From positions 1 through 6,001 of the forward strand of contig JBFIJC010000247.1 of assembly GCA_041600915.1 (NCBI GenBank): DNA of 6,001 bases. The letters are read 5' to 3'. Positions 1-5,273 of this stretch are shown piece after piece; within the stretch, counting starts at the first letter, position 1, and the number at the start of each line of letters is the position of its first letter. The notes under the pieces are model-generated. The model saw nothing but the letters and a program-made list of their open reading frames with translations, did not search any database and had not been told where the DNA came from. A program made the position numbers and the translations under genes. This DNA is from Nitrogeniibacter sp041600915 (GTDB taxonomy: Bacteria; Pseudomonadota; Gammaproteobacteria; Burkholderiales; Rhodocyclaceae).

Positions 1-1
1 C

Positions 2-2059
2 TTCTCGGCGTCGGTCAGGGCCAAGTTGCTGGCCCTGGTGCTGGCGCCCTTGCTGATTGGCGTGCCGGTGTTGCTGACGCTGGTGTGGTCCTGGGGTAAC
101 GACACCTATGAGCGCTTGCTCAAGGCCAAGGTTCAGGCCGATCTGGTGATTGCGCATGAGTATTTTGACCGGGTGCAGCAGGGTGTTGGCCGAGATCTTC
201 AGGCCCTGGCAGGGTCCAGTCGTCTGGCGGTGGACTTTCCTGCCGGCACGCCGCAGGCCATGACCGAGCTGCTGGCCAGCATGAGCGTGCGCTACGGCCT
301 GGATTTTCTGCACCTGCTCGACACCCAGGGGCGACCGGTGGCGTCGGCGCGGGGCCCGCTGGGCGCGCTGCCCGAGCGCACCGCCCGATCCGCGGTGGCC
401 GCGGCGGTGTCGGGCGCGGCGCACACTACGATCGAGGTGTTCGGCCCGGCAGAGCTGGAGGCGATTGACCCGGCCTTGCGGCGTCGCGCGCATATCAAGC
501 TGGTGCCTACCCCCGCCGCCCGGCCCGATGACCGCAGCAGCGAGGAGCGCGGCCTGGTGCTCCATGCGGCGGTGCCGATCTACGATATCAACGGCATGTA
601 TATCGGCGTGCTCGAAGGTGGCGTGCTGCTCAATGGCAACCTCGGCATGGTCGACCGGATCAACGCCATCGTCTATCGCGACGGCTCCTTGCCGCTGGGC
701 AGTCGGGGCACGGCCACCCTGTTTCTCAATGACACCCGCGTGGCCACCAATGTGCATCTGTTTGAAGGCGTGCGGGCGCTGGGCACACGGGTATCCGACG
801 CGGTGCGCACGCAGGTGCTCGACACCGGGCGGGTGTGGCTGGACACCGCCTTCGTGGTGAATGATTTTTACGTCTCGGGCTACGAGCCTTTCGTCGATGG
901 CCGGGGCGAGCGGGTCGGCATGCTGTATGTCGGCTTTCTCGAGACCCCTTACCGCGAAGCCAAAGAAACGGTGATGGGCGTGCTGTTTGGCATCTTCCTG
1001 GCCATTTCAGTGATTGGCAGTCTGGTGTCGCTGCGCTGGGCGCGCAGCATCTTCCGCCCCATCGAGCGCATGAATGCCGTGATTCAACGCGTCGAGCAAG
1101 GCGACACCTCGGCGCGCGTCGGGCCGCTGACCAGCCGCGACGAGCTCGGCCGGCTGGCGCTGGAATTCAATCATCTGCTCGACACCCTGGCCAGCAAACG
1201 CGAAGAGCTGCAGCGCTGGGCGGATGAGCTCGATCGCAAGGTCGCCGCGCGCACCGCCGAGCTGGCAGAGGCCAACGCCATTTTGCGCAAGGCGCAGGAA
1301 CACCTCGTGATGAGCGAGAAGCTGGCGGCCGTGGGCGAACTGACCGCCGGCGTGGCGCATGAAATCAACAACCCGGTGGCGGTCATACAGGGCAATCTCG
1401 ATGTGCTGACCGACATCCTCGGTGAGTCCGCAACGCCGGTGCGCGAAGAGATCCGCCTCATCCACCAGCAAACCGACCGCATCCGTCAGATCGTCACCAA
1501 GCTGCTGCAGTTTGCCCGGCCGGGCGAGTTTGCCGGCTACACCGAGCGGGTGAACGTCGCGGCGCTGATCGCCGACTCCCTGGTGCTGGCGCGCCACACC
1601 TTCGACAAACGCGGCATCGAGGTGCAGCGATGTGATGAGGCCACGGTGGATGTCGAAATCAACCGCAGCGAGTTGCAGCAGGTGCTGATCAACCTGATCG
1701 TCAACGCCGTGCAGGCCATGGGCGAGGGCGGACAACTCACCCTGAGCAGCGATGACTGGGTCGAGGGCGATGTCAGCGTGGGCGTGAGGCTGCGGGTGGC
1801 CGACACCGGTGGTGGCATTCGCGAGGCCGATCTGCAGCGCATTTTTGACCCCTTCTTTACCACCAAGAAAGGGCATGGCACCGGCCTCGGGCTGTCGATC
1901 AGTCAGACGCTGGTTCAGCGTTACGGCGGGCGAATCACCGTCGACAGCCGGCCGGGGCGCGGCACCACCTTCTGCATCTGGCTGCTCAGCACCCCGGAAT
2001 ACGACGAGAGCCCCAATGCACCGGGCTTCCGCGCGCGCTGGTTCCGACCGGCCGAGTGA
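2..2059 (+). CDS. Sensor histidine kinase with periplasmic Cache domain (5' end outside window)
   Basis: Membrane-bound sensor kinase that autophosphorylates on histidine and passes the phosphate to a response regulator. The frame is open to the left edge, with FSASVRAK read before a TTG at 26, so that TTG is not the start and the gene begins upstream. In order: membrane segment 1 (about 26-97); a periplasmic Cache-like sensor (about 120-940); membrane segment 2 (about 971-1036); HAMP with the IxRPIERM and DELGRLA motifs (about 1037-1201); a coiled-coil linker (to about 1309); HisKA with phospho-acceptor His at 1358-1360 in GELTAGVAHEINNP; and HATPase with N box QQVLINLIVNAVQAM (from 1676), G1 DTGGGI (1802), F box FDPFFTTK (1844) and G2 GHGTGLGLS (1871). 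All catalytic boxes are intact. The NtrB-like H-box class usually partners sigma54-type regulators, which matches the promoter downstream. The ligand is unknown; formate or a related signal is only inferred from the neighbours. The stop TGA (2057-2059) overlaps the first regulatory dyad. Confidence 0.93.
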   Translation, partial: FSASVRAKLLALVLAPLLIGVPVLLTLVWSWGNDTYERLLKAKVQADLVIAHEYFDRVQQGVGRDLQALAGSSRLAVDFPAGTPQAMTELLASMSVRYGLDFLHLLDTQGRPVASARGPLGALPERTARSAVAAAVSGAAHTTIEVFGPAELEAIDPALRRRAHIKLVPTPAARPDDRSSEERGLVLHAAVPIYDINGMYIGVLEGGVLLNGNLGMVDRINAIVYRDGSLPLGSRGTATLFLNDTRVATNVHLFEGVRALGTRVSDAVRTQVLDTGRVWLDTAFVVNDFYVSGYEPFVDGRGERVGMLYVGFLETPYREAKETVMGVLFGIFLAISVIGSLVSLRWARSIFRPIERMNAVIQRVEQGDTSARVGPLTSRDELGRLALEFNHLLDTLASKREELQRWADELDRKVAARTAELAEANAILRKAQEHLVMSEKLAAVGELTAGVAHEINNPVAVIQGNLDVLTDILGESATPVREEIRLIHQQTDRIRQIVTKLLQFARPGEFAGYTERVNVAALIADSLVLARHTFDKRGIEVQRCDEATVDVEINRSELQQVLINLIVNAVQAMGEGGQLTLSSDDWVEGDVSVGVRLRVADTGGGIREADLQRIFDPFFTTKKGHGTGLGLSISQTLVQRYGGRITVDSRPGRGTTFCIWLLSTPEYDESPNAPGFRARWFRPAE

Positions 2060-2103
2060 GACATTTTGTCCGTGTTGGCCGGTGGGTTGGGACAAAATGT
2101 CTC
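2058..2103. promoter_or_regulatory. Paired dyad sites, probable upstream activating sequence for an NtrC-type regulator
   Basis: GAGACATTTTGTCC (2058-2071) and GGACAAAATGTCTC (2090-2103) form a perfect 14-bp inverted repeat with an 18-nt spacer. Each arm itself holds a GACA-N3-TGTC dyad (2060-2070 and 2091-2101), as expected for binding by a dimer. The dyad centres are 31 bp apart, about three helical turns, so both would face the same side of the DNA. They lie about 120 and 89 bp upstream of the start predicted from the sigma54 promoter at 2158-2173. Known enhancer sites for NtrC-family activators show this spacing and distance. The identity of the binding protein is inferred; the partner regulator of the adjacent kinase is the obvious candidate. 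A transcript hairpin is the alternative reading. Confidence 0.72.
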
Positions 2104-2157
2104 GCTTGCTGCTTTGCGCCAAAATGCTAAGCCATTCGATCGAAAGGGTTTTTGCAT

Positions 2158-2173
2158 TTGGCACGAAAACTGC
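2158..2173 (+). promoter_or_regulatory. Sigma54 (RpoN) -24/-12 promoter of the formate dehydrogenase operon
   Basis: TTGGCACGAAAACTGC matches the sigma54 consensus YTGGCACG-N4-TTGC. The -24 half TTGGCACG is perfect, the invariant GG (2160-2161) and GC (2172-2173) are exactly 10 nt apart, and the -12 half is CTGC rather than TTGC. Transcription should start near 2185-2187, giving a leader of roughly 76-78 nt before the GTG at 2263. Sigma54 promoters need an ATP-dependent enhancer-binding activator, and the paired dyads upstream provide a suitable site. No competing sigma70-like pair was obvious in the gap. Confidence 0.85.
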
Positions 2174-2222
2174 CTTGTTTCTCTTCAAATAGCGGCATCG
2201 CATCCGGTCTGACGCGCAGCTA

Positions 2223-2248
2223 GCGTTATCCGCCGGACTGCATAACGC
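2223..2248 (+). other. Stem-loop in the operon leader
   Basis: GCGTTAT (2223-2229) and ATAACGC (2242-2248) are perfect 7-bp complements around a 12-nt loop. It lies in the predicted 5' leader just before the Shine-Dalgarno sequence (AAGGGG, 2252-2257) without covering it. It could stabilise the message or be a small operator. No run of T follows, so it is not an intrinsic terminator. The function is unknown. Confidence 0.4.
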
Positions 2249-2251
2249 CAT

Positions 2252-2265
2252 AAGGGGACAAGGTG
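2252..2265 (+). promoter_or_regulatory. Ribosome binding site and GTG start of the polyferredoxin gene
   Basis: AAGGGG at 2252-2257 sits 5 nt before GTG 2263-2265. An in-frame TAA at 2251-2253 excludes any earlier start, and no ATG follows closely in this frame, so the GTG is well supported. Confidence 0.8.
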
Positions 2266-4353
2266 AGTTTCAAAACAAGCAAGGGCGCGCCCGCCGCAGC
2301 CGACTGCGATACCGTGTTGTGCCGTTGCCAAGGCCGGGTGGCCGATGCCGCCATCGATGGCGCAAGTGTGGATGCTCAGGTCGCGATGACCGAGGGGCTG
2401 TGCCGCAATGGCGGGGCCGCCAGCTTGCCCGCGTCGGTACGCCAGGTCGGCTGTACCCGTGAAGCTCCCTTGATTGAAGCCGCGCTGCCGGCTGATCGCG
2501 CCCTGCGCTTTTTCCCCGCCCGTGAATACGCCAGCGGCGGCGCCGCCGACGCACCGCGTCTGGCCGCGCTGATCGCCATGGCACGCCTGCCCGAGCCGCC
2601 GCCGGTCGACTCGGTCGCCTACACCAGCGCTGGCCGACTGGCCATTGTCGGCAACGGCCCGCTCGCCATGGCTTGGGCGCAACGCTTGCATGGCAAGGCC
2701 GACGGGCAGTTGCAGGTCACCGTCTTTGCCGATGACGAGCAGCCCCTGCCCGCCGCCAGCCCGCGTCGGGTGCCGGTGCATCGTGCGCGCCAGGTCAGTG
2801 TCGAGGGTTGGCTGGGACAGTTCCAGATTGGCTGGACGCCGGGTAATGCCGTCGATGCCTCGGCCTGTACCGGCTGTGGCGCCTGTCTCACCGCATGCAG
2901 CTCCGACGCCATCGTGCGCGATGGCGTGGCGGCCTACGTCGATGCCGCGCGCTGCAATGACAAGCGCCGTTGCATCGAGGTCTGCGAGGTCGGTGCCATC
3001 GACTTCAGCTTCACCCCGCGTACCGCCAGTTTTGATCTGGTGCTCGATCTGTCCGACGTCCCGCGTCTGGCCATGCCGCATCTGCCGCAGGGCTATTTCG
3101 CTCCCGGCAGCGATGCCCTGGCTCAGGCCGAAGCCGCCCTGGCATTGACCGAGATGGTCGGCGAATTCGACAAGCCGCGCTTCTTCGATTACGACCGCGC
3201 CAAGTGCGCCCACTCGCGCAACCGCATCGACGCCTGTTCGCGCTGTATCGACACCTGTTCCACCTCCGCCATCCGCGCCGACGGCAACGGTGTTTTCGTC
3301 GAGCCGCATCTGTGCATGGGCTGTGGCGCCTGTGCCAGCGTCTGCCCGAGCGGCGCGATGCGTTACAACTACCCGTCGGTGGTCGAGATCGGCCAGCAGA
3401 TTCGCACCGCGCTGGCGGCATGGTCGCAGGCCGGTGGCGCCGCGCCGACGCTGCTCTTCCATGGTCGCGACCAAGCCAGCGCGCTCAAGGCCTGGACCGA
3501 AACCGATTCGCTCGCCGCACCCGTGCTGCCGCTGGCCGTGCATGACGCCGCCAGCGTCGGCCCCGATCTGCTGCTCTACGCGCTGTGCGCCGGCGCCGGT
3601 CGTGTGGCGATCTGGCAGGCGGCCGATGCGCCGGCCACCTACCAGGCCTCGGCCGGGCGGGCGGTTCGCTTTGCCGACGCCGTGGTGTCGGGCCTCGGCC
3701 TGACGCCGGCCGGTGAACGTTTTGCCGCCGTGTCCGCCGATGCGGACACCCTGATGGCCAGCCTGGGCACGACCGCGCCGGCCATCGGTGCCCCGGCCCG
3801 CTTCCATCCGCAGCTCGACAAGCGCGCCACGCTCGATCTGTGCTTTGCCCATCTGGCCACGCTGGCCGCGCCCGAGGCGCTCGCCGAGCCCTTGCCGGTG
3901 CCGGCCGGCAGCGCCTACGGCACGGTCGCCGTTGCCGGCGACAAGTGCACGCTGTGCCTGTCCTGTGCCAGCGCCTGTCCGGCGCAGGCCTTGATGGACG
4001 ACACCGAGGCGCCGCGTCTGCGCATCCGCGAAGCGAGCTGTGTGCAATGCGGCTTGTGTGTGGCCACTTGTCCGGAAGACGCCATCACCCTGGTGCCGCG
4101 CCTCAATCTGGCCGCCGCCGCCAAGCAGCCGGCCGTGCTGCATGAAGACACGCCCTGTACCTGTCTGCGCTGTGGCAAGGCCTTTGGCTCCAACGCCACC
4201 GTACGCACGCTGATGGACCGCCTCATCGGCAACCCCCACTTCGCCGCCCCCGAGCAGCGTCGCCGTCTGCAGATGTGCGGCGACTGCCGGGTCATCGACA
4301 TGATGGCGCCGTCCGGCGGTCAGCGCGAAACCACGATCCAGGATCTCTCATGA
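2263..4353 (+). CDS. Multi-cluster 4Fe-4S ferredoxin-like protein of the formate dehydrogenase operon
   Basis: A 696-aa protein of the 4Fe-4S binding type that commonly precedes torD-fdhA clusters in proteobacteria. It has no Tat or Sec signal and no membrane segment, so it should be cytoplasmic. It starts with a Cys-rich part (C15, C20, C22, C47, C64), then a GRLAIVGNGPLAMAWA stretch (124-139) resembling a nucleotide-binding beta-alpha turn. Six cluster motifs follow: C202/205/208/212; C231/237/241 (Lys 234 where a second Cys is usual); C315/325/328/332 (C-x9-C-x2-C-x3-C); C351/354/357/361; C562/565/568/572; C593/596/599/603. These form three ferredoxin-like pairs. Between pairs two and three is a non-cluster domain (about 395-500). 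The C-terminus has CTCLRCGKAFG (632-637 Cys) and MCGDC (672, 675), possibly a zinc or cluster site. The stop overlaps the next start as ATGA. Electron transfer to or from formate dehydrogenase, or a role in its maturation, is inferred; the exact role is not known. Confidence 0.88.
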   Translation: MSFKTSKGAPAAADCDTVLCRCQGRVADAAIDGASVDAQVAMTEGLCRNGGAASLPASVRQVGCTREAPLIEAALPADRALRFFPAREYASGGAADAPRLAALIAMARLPEPPPVDSVAYTSAGRLAIVGNGPLAMAWAQRLHGKADGQLQVTVFADDEQPLPAASPRRVPVHRARQVSVEGWLGQFQIGWTPGNAVDASACTGCGACLTACSSDAIVRDGVAAYVDAARCNDKRRCIEVCEVGAIDFSFTPRTASFDLVLDLSDVPRLAMPHLPQGYFAPGSDALAQAEAALALTEMVGEFDKPRFFDYDRAKCAHSRNRIDACSRCIDTCSTSAIRADGNGVFVEPHLCMGCGACASVCPSGAMRYNYPSVVEIGQQIRTALAAWSQAGGAAPTLLFHGRDQASALKAWTETDSLAAPVLPLAVHDAASVGPDLLLYALCAGAGRVAIWQAADAPATYQASAGRAVRFADAVVSGLGLTPAGERFAAVSADADTLMASLGTTAPAIGAPARFHPQLDKRATLDLCFAHLATLAAPEALAEPLPVPAGSAYGTVAVAGDKCTLCLSCASACPAQALMDDTEAPRLRIREASCVQCGLCVATCPEDAITLVPRLNLAAAAKQPAVLHEDTPCTCLRCGKAFGSNATVRTLMDRLIGNPHFAAPEQRRRLQMCGDCRVIDMMAPSGGQRETTIQDLS

Positions 4354-4976
4354 GCGCTGCCGACCTGCTTGTAGAGCCGCCCGTACTGTCGCCCGAAGAC
4401 GCCGACCGCGCCGGCTTCTATGGTGTGCTGGCCAATCTGATGGCGGCGCCGCCCAGCGATGCATTGCTGGCCGCGCTGGCGGGTGCCGAACGTCTGCAGG
4501 CTGACGCTGCCGTGCCCGAGGGCGAGGCGCTGGCCAATGCCTGGGCGCAGCTGTGCGATGCCGCCGGCCAGTGCGAGGGCGAGCGGGTGCGCAGCGAGTG
4601 GAACGCCTTGTTCTGCGGCACGGGCCGACCGCCGGTGCTGCCCTACGCGTCCTTTTACGAAACCGGTTTTCTGATGGAAAAGCCGCTGGCCCGCGTGCGC
4701 GACGATCTGGCCGCGCTCGGCCTGGCGCGCGAGACCGGTTGCGGTGAGCCCGAAGACCACCTGGCCGCGCTGTGCGACGCCATGCGCGCGCTGATCAGCG
4801 AAGGCCGTGGCATCGATGTGCAGTACCCGTTTTTCAAACGCCACCTTCAGCCGTGGATCAGTCGTTGCTGTACCGACCTGATGGCGGCAACCGACGCGCA
4901 GTTTTACCGCGCCGTCGGTGCATTTACCGCAGCGTTCTTCGCCGTCGAGGCGCGGGCGTTGAGTTTCGAGACCTGA
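4350..4976 (+). CDS. TorD/DmsD-family molybdoenzyme maturation chaperone
   Basis: A 208-aa, mainly helical cytoplasmic protein. Proteins of this family bind the Tat signal or the apo-form of molybdoenzymes and help insert the molybdenum cofactor before export. The family signature EPEDHLAALCDAM (133-145) is intact, and LPYASFYETG (97-106) matches the conserved YxSxY-like region; the length is usual for the family. The start is ATG 4350, which overlaps the previous stop (ATGA) and has AGGA at 4340-4343 as ribosome site. An ATG at 4275 in the same frame would add 25 residues that lie inside the ferredoxin gene and look unlike the family. Its likely client is the formate dehydrogenase alpha subunit encoded at 5271, possibly also the small Tat protein at 5023. 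The client is inferred from operon position. Confidence 0.9.
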   Translation: MSAADLLVEPPVLSPEDADRAGFYGVLANLMAAPPSDALLAALAGAERLQADAAVPEGEALANAWAQLCDAAGQCEGERVRSEWNALFCGTGRPPVLPYASFYETGFLMEKPLARVRDDLAALGLARETGCGEPEDHLAALCDAMRALISEGRGIDVQYPFFKRHLQPWISRCCTDLMAATDAQFYRAVGAFTAAFFAVEARALSFET

Positions 4977-5022
4977 ACCAAGAGCCATGCGCGCGCCAAG
5001 CGCCAATCGGGGAGATATCAAG

Positions 5023-5259
5023 ATGAGTGAGACACGCGAAACGCCCACCCGCGAACCGGAGAGCGCGCCATCGAGTTTTGGCCGCCGGAGCTTTCTGTTT
5101 GCCGCGGCCGGCACCGGCGCAGCCGGCGTGGCTGTGGTCACCGGCATGGGCAAGACCACGCCTGCGCCGGTTGAAGCGCTCAGCGAACCCGATGGCGGCG
5201 CCTCGGGCTACCGCGAGACGGCGCACGTTACCCGTTACTACCGCTCCACCCGTCTGTAA
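5023..5259 (+). CDS. Small Tat-signal protein of formate dehydrogenase operons
   Basis: A 78-aa protein with a twin-arginine motif GRRSFLFAAAGTG followed by a short hydrophobic stretch (AAGVAVVTG) and a conserved-looking tail GYRETAHVTRYYRSTRL. It matches, from memory, the family called formate dehydrogenase region Tat target (TIGR02811): tiny proteins found next to formate dehydrogenase genes. The start ATG 5023 follows GGGGAG (5009-5014) by 8 nt; an ATG at 4987 in the same frame lacks a good ribosome site and would place 12 extra residues ahead. It begins 46 nt after the chaperone gene and ends 11 nt before fdhA, so it is almost certainly co-transcribed. There is no cofactor motif and no cysteine. 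It may be a membrane-anchored or periplasmic accessory subunit; its function is unknown. Confidence 0.85.
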   Translation: MSETRETPTREPESAPSSFGRRSFLFAAAGTGAAGVAVVTGMGKTTPAPVEALSEPDGGASGYRETAHVTRYYRSTRL

Positions 5260-5273
5260 GGGAGACGACCATG
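5258..5273 (+). promoter_or_regulatory. Ribosome binding site and ATG start of fdhA
   Basis: AAGGGAG (5258-5264) overlaps the TAA of the small Tat gene and stands 6 nt before ATG 5271-5273. This coupling sets the start and gives a Tat signal at the expected distance from the N-terminus. Confidence 0.75.

Noticed and set aside
26..28. TTG as the start of the kinase
   Set aside because: The frame is open to the left edge and the residues before it (FSASVRAK) look like the normal basic N-terminus ahead of the first membrane segment, with no ribosome site in view.
2058..2103. Inverted repeat as a Rho-independent terminator of the kinase gene
   Set aside because: No T run follows the second arm (CTCGCTTGCTG), the stem centre is A/T-rich and the loop is 18 nt. 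The double-dyad reading explains the symmetry better, though some effect on the RNA cannot be excluded.
2135..2144. Perfect 10-bp palindrome TTCGATCGAA
   Set aside because: Short palindromes of this kind arise by chance and no second copy or known operator matches; recorded only for comparison with relatives.
2138..2151. Possible IHF site between enhancer and promoter (ATCGAAAGGGTTT)
   Set aside because: IHF would fit the architecture, but the match to WATCAA-N4-TTR has several mismatches; too weak to call.
1007..2251. Minus-strand open frame (414 aa) opposite the kinase
   Set aside because: It covers the HAMP, HisKA and HATPase coding region and the promoter; its composition is that of a reverse shadow and no family motif is seen.
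2185..4239. Long minus-strand open frame (684 aa) opposite the polyferredoxin gene
   Set aside because: Arg/Gly/His-rich translation with no recognisable domain, opposite a clearly coding gene full of Cys motifs; a typical high-GC shadow.
4275..4349. N-terminal extension of the chaperone from ATG 4275
   Set aside because: It lies wholly inside the ferredoxin gene's last codons, and the ATGA overlap with AGGA upstream of 4350 gives a better start.
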